Positions 45,827 to 58,868 of a stretch of 64,000 nt of DNA are shown here, one piece after another. Every line of letters begins with the position of its first letter. The first letter of the stretch is position 1. This stretch comes from Manduca sexta (lineage: Eukaryota > Arthropoda > Insecta > Lepidoptera > Sphingidae). The notes under the pieces were generated by a model. It saw only the letters and a program-made list of their open reading frames with translations, did not search any database and had not been told where the DNA came from. Location: NCBI RefSeq assembly GCF_014839805.1, contig NC_051129.1:13458920-13522919 (forward strand), read 5' to 3'. The position numbers were made by a program, and so were the translations under genes.

Positions 45827-46424
45827 CCACACGCAACAAACTTCATCATAATAAAATTCTAAATTCAGACTTGTTTCTTTCAACTCGTGCACAATTTGGG
45901 GTAATACAACGAAAAGACATTAGAAGTAGAACCAACTTGTTGCCATGTGTGTTCCGTCTCAAAATATGATGAGTGAAAAAGCGAATCAATATTACAAAAC
46001 TAATAAGTAAAATTATCTAATTGTTTTAAAAATAATTTATTACAATATTATCACTGTCTATAAATATTCATTTCTGACAATATGATTTATAATATATCTC
46101 AAGTCCATTCACATCGTCGACCAAGCATATTATTATATGTATAAAATTGCGAAAATAATTATTAAAATTTTAAGTCCATATAAATGAAATAATCTTTGTA
46201 ACTACAACTAACTCTAATTAAACTCAAACTATTTAAAATGTGATTTTTTGTTCCTTTTTCTCACCCATAAATTATAATTATAAATGCAAAATCAAACACA
46301 AACATGTTGTCACAGCAATGCTCCATCCTTAGATAAATAACATTTATGAATACAGGCATGAGTGTTTAATGTTTACATCGCTAAACCAATCACCAATGAA
46401 AATAATTTTCATTGTATACACATA

Positions 46425-46685
46425 CCCCCTTATTCATAGACGTTTTTTATCGAACGATCGAGTAAGGCTGTGATAACAAGTCTGTTTCTCAGTGCTGACG
46501 GCATGGCAGTCTTCACAGTGCGTAGACGTAGGGCCGTTGTGATTGGCTAATATTGAAATACAACAATAATAATCAATCACAACGGCCCTATGTCTATTTC
46601 TCAGTTCCGTTGGGCACTGAGAAACAGGCTTGTTATCACAGCTTTACTCCGTCCTTGGATAAAAAAACGTTTATGAATAAGGGGG
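46425..46685. mobile_element. Palindromic MITE (foldback-like), 261 bp
   Basis: Arms CCCCCTTATTCATAGACG and its near-complement CGTTTATGAATAAGGGGG fold over most of the element. Inner arms also pair (GGGCCGTTGTGATTG with CAATCACAACGGCCC). It is flanked by ATA on both sides, a possible 3-bp target duplication. It lies between the convergent tektin and COX11 genes. Confidence 0.8.
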
Positions 46686-47057
46686 ATAGTCTCTACTATA
46701 GACAAAATAACTTTCATTATGTTATGTGCACTGACTGTATTTGTCTAGGTTGAAGGACCATTTTGTAATTTAATAGCAGTAGTGACCAAAGTTAAAATTA
46801 TTATTGTTAGAATGAATATTAACAAACAGCATCAAACTTAACAAATCATACTATACACTATACACTTGTAGCAGAATTGTATGCTGATCCATTTTTGTTA
46901 ATACTTTTGTAAAAAGCTCAAATAAAATTTGCTAAGACATTTCTAATTTCAGGAATAAAAGTTAAATAATATACTCCAGCATGTGCAGCTTTATGAGAAA
47001 TTTCAGTATACAATTCTGTTGCAGAACACAAATGCTTTTCAACTAAAATTAACAGCC

Positions 47058-49221
47058 TCATTGCTTCACGTAAGATGGTACAGGCAGTTTGAGACCTTCC
47101 TTTGCCTCAAAGAATGTGTAGGAAAGCACAATCTCATCAACAAACTCCATCTTTGGATCTTCTACAAATAATGGGTCAATGTAAAAAAATACTGGCATGT
47201 CCACCTGAAGAGGAGGAAATAATGTCATTTTATAATGTTTTTATGGATTTTTATAATGCATGATAGGAAGTTAAACATTTAAATTATTATTTTTTAAATT
47301 TTTGAAAATTATTATTTTGGCAGCTTTGGTTGGCTCATGAATTTATTCTGGTGGTGGTTGGTTTTGAATAAAAATAATGTTCTATTTACAAAAACCTAAT
47401 TATATGTATTATACTAGTTAGTAGTCAACGCAATATGTTCATAATTAAATAGATAAGTCTAAAACAGTTGCTCACTTGTTCATGTGGATTTAGTTGCTGC
47501 TCCTCAAAGCAGAAGCATTGTATCTTATTAAAATACTGTCCTGCTTCAAACGGTATCACATTGTATGTACTGATGCCAGTTACTGGCTTGTCTGTAGGGT
47601 TGCGGGCTGTGTAGAAAGCCAGTGCTGTCTCACCTGGTACTACCTGTAATGTAGGTTAAAGGTGATGAAAAGGCAGTTCTACATTTTTTTTAAATGTAAA
47701 ATATTATTAACGCTAAATACTAGTTTACAAATTATAGGTAAGTGCTTGTACATACTTATCGCGAATATAAAGGCAGTATATCTAGATACAAAGTTTTAGA
47801 TGCCAAATGCTAACCTTATATAGAATTACGAGTTCATACCATAATATCATGTTGCTGTGGCCTGAAGTTCCATTGCATAGAGGAGGCAGTGTCAGCATTG
47901 AACCTGATCTTCAGTGGCCGGTGCTTAACAGCTTTCATATTGCTTACCACCTCATCAGGCTCTGCTGTGCCTGTTGTCCCTCCATAACTGTAAGCCTGCA
48001 AAAATATATGATGTGGAATAAAAAATTTCAATCATATAGGCAAATAAAATGTTCTGGATTAGTTTATGCTAAAATTGTTTGGTTGTAGGTCTCTGGATGT
48101 TTGCAGATATATGAATATAATACCAGATTATTATACTAAATAGGGGACCGATCTAAGCTTGATTTTGTACATTATTCTATATGTAATGGTTAATAATACG
48201 AAAATGAAGCACTCCTGCGAAAACTGCATAAAAATTGGTTAATAAATGAGCGAGTAATTGATATTTGTGAATTTATCGTTCGCTTTAACGGTGAAGGAAA
48301 ACATCGGAAACCTGCACATCCGAGAAGTTACTCTTTAGGAATTTCGAAGGTGTGTGAAGTCTACCAATCCGCACTAGGCCAGCATGGTGGACTAAGGCCT
48401 AATCCCTCTCAGTAGTAGAGGAGGCCCGTGCTCAGCAGTGGGCAAGTATATAATACAGGGCTGATATTATTAATTGATATTTAAAATATTGTAATGTGCA
48501 GAAGTGGGCGCGATGTGGGGATAACGCTTCATCTCTTTTTTTCGCACGCGTCGTAATTCCCGATGACGTCACATGTGGGTATTTCGTCTCTTTTCTGTTT
48601 CTTGTTAATTACCCCTTCCGCCGAAATTCAAAGACTTGTAACTTGTTGATTTTTTACCGGATTTTAATAATTCCTTCTGTGTTATAATTTATATTATGTA
48701 AATATTTGATAATAGTAAAAAACAAAAATGAGTCCGGTACCCTATTCTTCTAAGTAAATACATTGAGGAGCACAGGTATTTAGGTTCCCAGTTTTGTTTT
48801 GTTTGCAGTCCAAGTCAACATTAGTTTACGATGTTCTTATACAGATTTATAAATTCAAAGGTACGAAAAATAAAATTGAGTCCATAATTAAATACCTGTG
48901 GAAAAAATTGTAGGCCGCTAATAAGCCGAAACATTTAGATAAGGATAAAATTTGGAAGATAATTTTATATCGTAGAGGTTATATTCTTACCTGACAAAAT
49001 ATTCTGTAAAGAGGAACCGCTGCATAACTTAATCCTACTGTCATCACTCCTAAAGCTATCATGTAGTTGAGGGTCGATCGAATCTTGCCCCGTTGATCGT
49101 GAACTTCCCGAAAATAAACATTTTGCATAGGTTTCTTCGGCGTTAATATTTGCGGTTTGATAAATACATTATTCCTAAAAGCATTAATAGAACACTTGTT
49201 CATGAAGAATACACGATTCAT
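47058..49221 (-). CDS. COX11: Cytochrome c oxidase assembly protein COX11
   Basis: Four exons, 48991-49221, 47840-47995, 47476-47643 and 47058-47204, all phase 0, give 233 aa. The N-terminus (about 1-45) is a basic mitochondrial presequence. It is followed by one membrane span (NYMIALGVMTVGLSYAAVPL) ending at the conserved Cys of YRIFCQ, and an intermembrane-space domain. The copper-binding CFCF lies at residues about 172-175 (KIQCFCFEEQQL), followed by DMPVFFYIDP. COX11 delivers copper to the CuB site of COX1. The first intron contains the 608-bp MITE composite at 48139. The start at 49221 is the first Met and gives a typical presequence. Confidence 0.95.
48139..48746 (+). mobile_element. 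MITE-like element, copy 2, interrupted by a nested insertion
   Basis: Ends AATAGGGGACCG and CGGTACCCTATT. Removing the 204-bp insert and one copy of its 12-bp target repeat leaves 392 bp, the same length as copy 1 at 23260-23651, which is in the opposite orientation. It lies in COX11 intron 1. Confidence 0.8.
48267..48470 (+). mobile_element. Short retroelement insertion with 12-bp target duplication
   Basis: TAATTGATATTT flanks the insert on both sides (48255-48266 and 48471-48482). The body (CACTAGGCCAGCATGGTGGA, AATCCCTCTCAGTAGTAGAG, GTGCTCAGCAGTGGG) is a 3'-end sequence widespread in lepidopteran genomes, shared by SINE/LINE families. Truncation at the 5' side suggests target-primed insertion. 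Confidence 0.8.
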
Positions 49222-49577
49222 TATGTTTATTTTGCAACCTTATATTCAAAATAATAAATTATTTTAACATTGTTATTTACGAGGACTTATATGACAACAA
49301 TAACCTATCTTTTTCAAATGTCTAAATGACAAAAATGATTAGATAACAAAGTTGCCAGTTAAAAAATATTCCATACTACATGGCAGATATTCACTGTGTT
49401 TAACGACATCTATGTAAAACCAGGGGTAAAATAAAAGCCCGCGAAAATATCCTCACAGTACGAAAATTCTATAACGCTTGAAGGATGAAATGTGTTTAAA
49501 AAATGAAACTTCAATGGACTATTTACAAAAAATTAACTTTAATATCACAATGTTATTACCCTTATTTTCATTCAATA

Positions 49578-49861
49578 TCATTTATAGTCTAACGCCATGA
49601 GTTTGTGTTTCGTCTTGATGTGAGCGTCTGTGTGTGTCTTTTGGTACGCTTTGTATGTGCAGTCTAAGAATGGACATCGGAACATGGGCTCCTTACCACA
49701 TTCGTAAGTAACGTGCCTTCTGTATGTACTTTTATGTCTATACTTTCTTTTACATTTCTCACATTGATATGACATTTCACCTGGAGACCAGTAGTTTTTT
49801 GTTTTCATTGGTATTATGGGCATCATGTTCTGTAACATTGTTTTAAAGAACTCCATCTCAC
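49578..49861 (-). CDS. lola: lola-type alternative 3'-terminal exon A (zinc-finger pair)
   Basis: Last exon of an alternatively spliced BTB zinc-finger gene. The acceptor is GTTTCAG|GTGAG, entered one base into a codon, and it ends TGA at 49578. It encodes about 94 residues: a C2HC finger (CEKCKRKYRHKSTYRRHVTY, EC) and a C2H2-like finger with a widened first pair (CPFLDC) and H-X4-H (HIKTKH). Lola proteins use a common BTB N-terminus with interchangeable finger tails to regulate axon guidance and other programmes. No BTB exon lies in the window; it should be to the right. This is the most distal exon found (furthest 3'). Confidence 0.85.
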
Positions 49862-52800
49862 CTGAAACAACGAGATACCTTATGATGCATTTTGATCATC
49901 GTCATACCTAATTTCTTATTGTAGTAACTGCTATGAATATATTATCATAGTAAGATCTATCGTAACTCATTTGGCGCCTCAGCATTTTACATTCTCTGAA
50001 GTATCGGAGATATGGTCGTAACAGCGTCTGCTTTTATTTTATAATGTACTTAATTACTTTTAGTTATGTACCTAATATATTTTATTCATTTCTCAATATG
50101 CAGTATTTGTAATCATTAATAACCAAAGAAAGCCGAGGCGCAAAGTCACTTGCGATAGCTTAAATTATTATTTACAAACGTTTCTTTGAATCTGACGGCG
50201 AAATATTTTTTTTTTTTATTACTTATAGGATTAATAGGATTTTAAATCACATGGATGTGCGCACGTATAAAAACGCGAAGTTTATTGAATCAAGAACATT
50301 TATTCACATGCATTTTTCGATTAAAAAAGAAACAAACCAAACACACTCGACTTCACTGAAAAAAAAAATACTTCAAACATTAAAAAGTTAACAATGGCTT
50401 TGTGCTGCTCTCACTAAAGATTCTCTATACATTTGTTAATACTATATTTGATGGTATACTAAAGTTTAAAGTTTCCACTATATTATGGTAAAATTACAAT
50501 ATCAAAGGAAATAATCCTGTAGCAAGGTAACCAAGGGATATAAAACAATAACGGATTTGTTTTAATAGAGAAACAATTGAACAAAATGTACGTCTATTAA
50601 TATTACAATTTTATTAATTAAAGTTCATACGAAATATTTTTCATAACGAAAAAGTTTTAACTATGGAGACTCCATTTTACGCAATGACAATAAAAGTGAA
50701 AATTTCTAAATGATTTATATGAACCTTATTTTATCACTGGCATTAAATAAAAATTCTCTGGCATAATTTTGCACTTATTGTACCATCTTTTAGTGGGTCA
50801 TCTAAAATAATTTGAACTCTGTGCTTTTTATATGCACCTAATTGATCACAAATCATACTATGCGCTGTTTCAATGTTTATAATAGGTATAAAAATATCGC
50901 CATGTATATAAGTAATAACTTACAAAGTTTGCAGAATACCCAATGCGCCTTTATAAGGCGTAATGCGCACTAAATAGGTTTAACATATTTATATGTAGCA
51001 GAAAAGGTCACCAATAATAATTCGCCTTAAAAGGAGAATGATATTGCGTAGCTTATTATGTTAGTATAATTGATATTTTTATCAAGAGAATGGCAATCCG
51101 AAAATCCTATAATAATGAAATATTTTATTGATACAGTATTCATAACTAACCAGTGAAAAGAGAATTTTAAAATAGTTTATATAAAATTAGAAATTCAATT
51201 TATTAGATTCTATAGTAATTGATATTTTTATTCCACAAAACTACCCATCATCACGTTTTTAAAAAACCTAATTTGTTGATACCCCTATTCTGCAATACCC
51301 TATAAGCATGTTTATAATACCCGCAATTTAATTTGGTCGGCCAGAATAAGTCATTTCTCCGGTTTACCAAACCTATCATTTAGTAAAAAATAAATAACTG
51401 CAACATAGCTGGACTAACATGTTCAGCTGTCCTAGGTACAATTGTAAATTTCGATTATAGCCTACGCCAAAATTCTGCGCGGTTTCAGGAATAACATATA
51501 GCCGCCTTTGATAGGAACATTTATAAATAAACTGAGTAAATATTTTGGCACTAAGTTATTGCACGAAGGGTCTCTCCTAAATGAGTAGTCAAAGGAGAAG
51601 GATAATACAACAGTATAAATATCAGAATGTCTTATACACCAATATTGTTTTGGCACAGTTCGTCATTTAAGGGTCACATTTATATGAATCATTTTTTTAC
51701 AAATAGTTTAGCCTTACCTACATTGAATGAAATTTTTGTATTGAAATATAGAAAAACACCTTATCCCGCTCGGATAGGGCAAACTTTGTTTCTAAAGATA
51801 TTGTAAAGTTACAGCAGTTCATAAAAAAGCAACCCTTTAGACAAAGATGATCTTAAACCTGTTTTTAGATCTTTGGTATACATATTGGGCATAACAATAA
51901 CATTTGGTAACAATCAGGTGGATCCAATAATATCGCATATGGGTATTTCTCAAAATAAATGTACGTAACGAAATAGATTTAACAAAATATTACTACGATT
52001 TTCTGTCATTTGTGTTTTTGTTTTTTTTGTTGTTCATTCATTATATATTTTTGATAGCGCAAATGTATTAAGACAAACAAAGGAGAGACGGATGTGACAG
52101 AAAAAATCATAATACATTTTTAAAATACTATTTCGTTAATTACATTCATTTTGAGAAATACACATCAACTATATTCTTTACGAATTTGAATATGAAAACG
52201 AAACACTCGAATACCATAGTAACGGGCTAGACATATGCCTAGGAAGTAATATCGGTCTAACTCAACAACTACCTCACCATATCTTCATGTCGATTGTTAA
52301 GACCTATTATAAAATGTAATTACCCAGAAATTATAAATTGGATCCTTCCATAAATATAATTTTAATAATATACCGCCGAAAAGTGTTAATTTGACTAAAC
52401 TACGTAGTTGGTGGGTTCCTAGGTTAAAAACAACATATTAAAAATATATAAAACTAATCTAATATTCATATAAAATATACAATGAACACTCAACGCACAT
52501 TACCTAGTACTCTGCACACAGCGAGTTAACCGCGTAAAACTTCATAACATTAATAACTTACTTAACGATACATCGTAAAATAAAATTATTTAAGGCACTA
52601 ATTTTTGTTAAGGCTAAGAATCGACCTGATGATTCTTTGGTATAGTAATATTGCAATGTTACGTTTGAACTCTTTAAAAGGTAACTTAAAGTTAAGTTAA
52701 CAAATGCAAAAAAATATAGTTTTCAACATGAACACTCGGGAGTTGCTTTTGAACATTTACAAAGTGTTTGGAAACTCACCCTTAACTTACGTTGCTAAAA

Positions 52801-54994
52801 AAACTCTAGGCATTTTTTGGGATGTTAAATAATTGGTAAATATTCAAAAGCAAGTCGCCATTTGATCTTACAATAACATCTTTGATACAAATTTCCGCAA
52901 TAATAAATTTCTTTGGTAACGAGGAACACACTCTAAAACATTAATAATAACAAGAACAAGAAAAAATTAACAAACTATTAAATATAAAATAATTATGCGA
53001 TACAGCGTAATAATGTAGAATAAAACTTTACATGGTGCTACACAAGAACACCAACACATTCTTTTGATTTTGCCCGCAGTTTTACGTCACGTCATTATTT
53101 CAATTAAAACAAAAAATATAAATTATACCTGGTACATAGTGTAACTCGATTCTTGTAGAACAAAAGCATAAAATTTATATTCCTGGTCTAAAAGAGTTTA
53201 CTTAGAAAATTGGGCTTTCGTAGTTGCATATTTCATGAATGTTTTATACTAAAGTTTTATTCTACTATCCGCAAATACATTAAACGAAAAATATTTGTCT
53301 TACGTACATACACCTACCTATCATTTCGATTTATGAACAAATTTAATATTACGTTGTTAGGACCAGTTAATGGTAACTGAGATAGCTGCTCCTTTGAGCT
53401 GCCTTATTGAAATTATATTCAATAATAAAGAATACTTTAATATTTGTCTAACGACACTAAAGCCGTTTTTATAATTAAACGAAGTATTTACGGTAGTATA
53501 GTAAATCTAAATGGCTCAATAGGAAAGCCGAAAACCGACGAGTTTTTAGGTATTTTCAATATGCGGTTCCTCTATTGGTTCGTTAAAATTAAGATATAAC
53601 CGTGTCATACTCGATCAATTATAAAAACAGCCATTTTAGTTTTATGTGCATCACATATAACACGAATTCGTCTCTTCAAACATTTTTAAGAACAATCCGC
53701 CATCTTTGTGATTTCATTGGATTGAAATTAATGAACGCGGTCGCATTAGATTCCTGAAGTTAGCTGTGTTGTGCAACATTATGTTAAAGAAATCTGAACA
53801 AAACTTAAGCAGTGTGTAATAGGGATAAATATTTTCAAATACTTCATTTTATCCCCAAAACACGTTTCAAATGAGTCATTTATGCCAACAGTAATCCTCT
53901 CATGAAAGTAATCAAAATTTAATATGACGAAATTTTAAAGGCAGAAATATCCATGATTATTAATTATTTTTTCTTCAACTGCGAATCACTAAAGATTGTC
54001 ACTTGTCCTCTTCGTTTCCTTATTATTTTCTCCACGTGACTGAGTTCAGACTGGCTATAGATTTTTCTCACAAGTCGTGATTAATCATATACTTAGTAAG
54101 AATATGATGTTTAACAATTTGGCAGCTGAGCAAGGACAATATCTTTAAGTTATAACTTGCGAATTGATGCTGAAGGTTGATTGAACAACTCGACATGTTC
54201 TAATCTTGGGTGGATTATCTTCTGTTTCATATTTTCGCCAACGCGTTTTGTTACGGCTGCAATAAAAAAGGCAGTAATTAATTGTTTTTCCATATTAATA
54301 TTGCTGTGCTACAGTGCATGGTTATTGAATCTATTTTAAAACACTAGTACTTTTACTTTTAGAAGTTATTAAATTCGAAAAAATACCTATCATGAAAGTC
54401 ACTAGTTCAATAACCATATTTTTTACATTAATAAAAAAAATCGAGCTACTAATGTATATAAGAATAGCGTTAAAAGCGTGATTAATATGTTTTAAGCGAT
54501 ATTGTGACTAACTTATGAAAACATATTGGCCATTGCATTCCCTATATAAAATTTGTACATTAAGACCCAAAGCCCTATAGTCCCACATTTCCCTAAATGT
54601 AAGATTCTTTTCGATTTATTTAAAGTAATTGGATAGACTATGTACAACGTTATATTACTTTATAGTCCACACGCAACCGCTAGTCACCTACCAAAATACG
54701 TTCCCCTTTGTCGTTTACAGTAGCCGACTAGCTGTTGTACAAGGTCTATAAAAATATTATGTACCCTATTATTCACATTCTTGCATTTATGTATGCATTT
54801 CTACCTACATTTGGATTCAGTAATGTTAGTATTATAATACCCATAAACAAAATTAGGTTGTTAATAAATTAGAATCTAAAGAGTATTAGTTTAGTTACCG
54901 GGAGTTACTTGTTTGTAGTGTTAGGAACAAATTAGTACATTAGCGAACAATATGTAACATAAGTATTACTGACATTGGTCGCTAGCGGCGCGGG
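49862..54994. other. AT-rich spacer between lola-type exons
   Basis: Long intronic or 3' UTR sequence. I searched the minus strand for the ECG/ECR finger signature and found none. One short open frame, 50743-50856 (with upstream extension), is discussed as a finding. Otherwise nothing. Confidence 0.4.
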
Positions 54995-55269
54995 TCATTC
55001 CGACACGAAATCCACTTTCTCCGGCATATCTTTATGTAGATGTCGTTCGTGCAACAACAAATTGTGCTTCTGGTACGCTCTGTACACACAATACGGGCAC
55101 TTGAAACTGGGCTGTTTCCTACACTCGTACTTTATGTGTCGCTGCAGGGAGCCCTTGTGTTTGTATTTGTTCCCGCAGTCCACACATTCATACAGTGTCC
55201 ACCCGGCCTTCCCGGAGCTGAGGCCGGCCGTCCCATAACCCAATATATAAGGCGTGTACAACTGTGCAA
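54995..55269 (-). CDS. lola: lola-type alternative 3'-terminal exon B (zinc-finger pair)
   Basis: Acceptor ACATTTCAG|TTGCAC, same phase as the other terminal exons; stop TGA at 54995. The tail is about 91 residues: AQLYTPYILGYGTAG leader, C2HC finger CVDCGNKYKHKGSLQRH ending at Cys of YEC, and C2H2 finger CPYCVYRAYQKHNLLLH with HLH. Ends DMPEKVDFVSE. Confidence 0.87.
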
Positions 55270-57974
55270 CTGAAATGTAACGCAAAATAAAAATGAATAC
55301 GTGCAAGTACTATCTACTGCCAAACCAAGCCACCGAGTGCTGTGCCAAGCCAGGTAAATGCACTATGTCTCCCATTAATTTGCCTCACTACTGAATCTAA
55401 ACCATCTTAACTATACATTGGCATGCAACCACAAATATTAATTACAATATTCCACTTCCACCAATCCCTTTATACATCCTTAATGATCCGTCCACATGAC
55501 ATGCATCACTCGTGGCATTTAACCGATCACATGACGCGTTAAATGCATCGAGCGCCACCAGTACCCACAATACATTATATCGGTTGTGTATTAAAACGAG
55601 CGCGTTACCAAGAATAGCAACTTTATTAAAATACAAAAAAGGTTATAAAAATACAATCAAATGCAATAAATCACTGTAACTTGTTGTCGATCGTTGTACA
55701 GAACTATCTACATAAGCTACAAACATTCTAGGCAGTAACTTCTTACATTATAATAACTAGGTTTGTAACATCACTTGGATAACGATACTGATTCACTGCA
55801 GCCTTAGTTAGCCGTCAGCCTGTTGATTTGTATAAAGGGTGGTTTTAAATTAGCTAACGTTCGTCTGTACTTCGTACAATTTAGTGACTAAAATATTTAC
55901 TAATGTTTCACTACAATGTAAATGAGATTTTAACATCAAAACATGAGCATAGCCTTTCGAAGGACTCTAATATAATCTCTTTTGGCACGAGAATTATTGT
56001 CTTACCAACAACTAAATAAAGAACTAATTTAAGACCACCTTTACAAACACAATCGTTGTGCGATTCATCACTGAACTTAATCTATGGAGAATGAGAAATC
56101 TTTAGTTAGTATTTTTATATAATTATCACAGCTGCATAAATGTAAAATGTTCTCGATGTCGTCTGACGATAACTTTAATAGGTATTTTCACTAAATTCTA
56201 AGGTGAAGAATGGTTCTGTCGTTTCAAAAAATCACAACCTAGAAATTTTGCATTAATAAGTTACGTGTTATGTTGGAACCGAAATTCACTGTTTACATTT
56301 TAATCTCTAATGACTAAAGTTTCAAAGGCACTTAGTTTTATACTGACAAGACGTTCTGGTTGTACTCTGTATCTACATTTTGATTGTATGATGGTAACTC
56401 CAACGGATAATCTAAACCGGTAGCCGCGGAACACGCCTTCTATTACACCACACTACAAATATTTGTGACCAGATTATAATGCCATGTTTTAAATTATAAC
56501 AATTTTAATTAAAATTAATAATTCGAGTTTGTAAAGCGACACGATTTACATGTCCTAAACAAGTTTTGCGACGATAGCAGACTTACGACATTAATGTATT
56601 CGTAATAGCTGTAATAGAAGGAGTTTACCGTACACTACCATCCCTAACCTTACTATAATTTCTAAATGGTAATATGTATAAAATACTTATAATCTATGCG
56701 GAAGATTGTTTTGAACGTCATCGAAAAAAATGTTTACCGCGCGGTAAAAATTACCTTTATCAAAACATTTAATGGCAGTGTGACGTTTAATTCTCGATAC
56801 ATTTCAACAATTCTTGTTAAGGCACTATATCGAACCCCTAATATCTAACAAATTGGCCCCCAACATCAATAAACCTCATTACAAATACGTATTCATATAA
56901 GGAACTTAACATGTACATATACCGTTCTCCAGTAAACATTGCCGGGCAGGAAATACGCTTAAATTAAAATAAATGCATTAGATGTAAAGAGATCTAAAAA
57001 TAAATTGAAATTATATATAAAAAATTAACTTATGAGTATTATTACGTTATAATGGAACATGCATTTATGGCAAAGAACTAGAGCATTGCTAAACTAAGCG
57101 AACGTAGCTTCATTTCGTTATTACTATGATAAACAGAGTATAAGTTAATACACGACTCGTCGCGACGTACCCGACTACACAAATAATATCAGATTCCATA
57201 CAATCGGAAACAAGTTGTCCGCAACTCGCATGATTTCGAACTGGCATTCCGCGATGTACGCGTCTAAATAATACTCAAGCGTTTAAAGTTTAAATATAAA
57301 TTCTGTTTCGCTGGAAAGTAACTGCAACTGGTAACGTAGCTAAAACAACTTGTACTTCTCCTCTCATACCACATCGAACCCTACATAATCATACAAACGC
57401 AGGAATGATCGTTTACATAAATGCTGTACAATATAATATATAAAAAGTGTAAAAAGCGTATCTATACACATCACTTCCGACTTAACATACTGGATAAATG
57501 CAACAGTTGCTCACACTGTTACAATGCAAACTGTAACCAGCGTAAATACTATTAACTCGTCAAAATATTATTTCATTCATACTTGGTCATCACTAAGCTG
57601 TCACATTACGCTCGAATAGGTAACGATGTAAGGCACTACGGTTGTGACCATTACAATGGCGAATACATCTAACGTGACCGTCTGACACTCTGACGCCACT
57701 ATCACAAAGACATTTATTCACATCACCACATTTATCACAATCGGCATAAATTGGGAATATGTTTCGAAATTTCTACTACACACTCGCTGCTCACTTCTAA
57801 AATTTCGTATACTAACCATATTTAAACAACGATAACTGCCTTATATTCAAATCGTAAAAAATATAAAAAAACTGATATGTTGAACCCTAACACGCGCACC
57901 GTCAGGTTTGTAGTGTGTATATGTGTGTATGTGTGTTGGTGTGTATGTTGTATGTGTGTGCGAGTGTGTGAGGG
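55270..57974. other. Spacer between lola-type exons; (TG)n-rich tract at its right end
   Basis: No exon recognised. A TG-rich simple repeat lies at about 57910-57970, directly 3' of exon C, in its presumed 3' UTR on the minus strand. Confidence 0.45.
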
Positions 57975-58351
57975 CTATGTGCACGCGTCGACATTGTCCT
58001 GCTTGATGTACTGGTCGGGCTTCATGTGCACCTCGCGGTGCATCCGCTCCATGTGGCGCGCGATGTGCATTTTCTGTTTGGCGCGGTAGACGCAGTAGGG
58101 GCACTGGAACTGCGGCTCCTTGCCGCACTCCCACTTCTGGTGGTTGCGCAGCGACGACTTGAGCTTGTAGACGCGGCCGCAGTCGGGGCAGGAGAAGCTG
58201 GGCTCGCCGGGCGCGGGCGGCAGCGCCGGCGCCGTGGCGGCCACGCGCATGCCCGCCACCAGCGGCAGCGCCAGGCGCGCCGACCACTGCTCCCACGACA
58301 GGCCGCCGATCCTACTGAACGAAACGTCCTCCGGCGCGCCGCACCCGCCGC
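57975..58351 (-). CDS. lola: lola-type alternative 3'-terminal exon C (zinc-finger pair)
   Basis: Acceptor GCGGTTTCAG|GCGGC, shared phase; stop TAG at 57975. About 125 residues: a Gly/Ala/Pro-rich leader (LSWEQWSARLALPLVAG), C2HC finger CPDCGRVYKLKSSLRNH ending at Cys of WEC, and C2H2 finger CPYCVYRAKQKMHIARH with MHRE. The linker GKEPQFQ is the classical Lola linker. Markedly GC-rich against its surroundings. Confidence 0.92.
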
Positions 58352-58824
58352 CTGAAACCGCCACACCGCTCATCATACCGACGGACCGACACGCCTCGCG
58401 CCACACACACCAACGCGACATTCAACATTCCCGTGTGGTTAACGACAGTACAAGCAAACGGATACATGTTATATACATACTAATACATACATACGTAACG
58501 GATATACATCATTAATACATATACTAGAGAATATACTCTACTGTGAGTGTACCGAGTGCTGTGATCAAGCTTTGCGAAAGGAAAGTAAAAAAAAGAACAA
58601 AAAGAAATCATAACGTTTATTATTGACATTTCAAATCTTTTATGCAAGAAGTGTCTTTGTTTTCCTTATATTTTTTTAACAGTTCGATATAAAGTGATTA
58701 TTGCTTCGACAGCGAAATTCTAAACCGAATGATTCGGCACCACAAACAAGAATTTAAAACCGCATCGTGTATACCGACTGGTTTTAGTCACACGTCATTT
58801 TTTGTGTTTGACAATAAACTTTTG

Positions 58825-58868
58825 TTAATGAAATGTAGTCTCCCGACCCATGGGCTTTTCTTGGCTAC
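58825..58868 (-). CDS. Candidate zinc-finger-less lola terminal exon
   Basis: On the minus strand a good branch-site sequence (ACTAAT) about 20 bases upstream and AATTTCAG precede GTAGCCAAGAAAAGCCC. Entered in the phase shared by the other terminal exons, it reads SQEKPMGRETTFH and stops at TAA (58825). The tail is very short and lacks a finger; a few Lola isoforms without fingers are known in fly. Splice-signal evidence only. Confidence 0.35.

Noticed and set aside
50000..54990. Further lola zinc-finger exons in the large spacer
   Set aside because: No C2HC/C2H2 pattern or ECG-type signature was found on the minus strand in this stretch.
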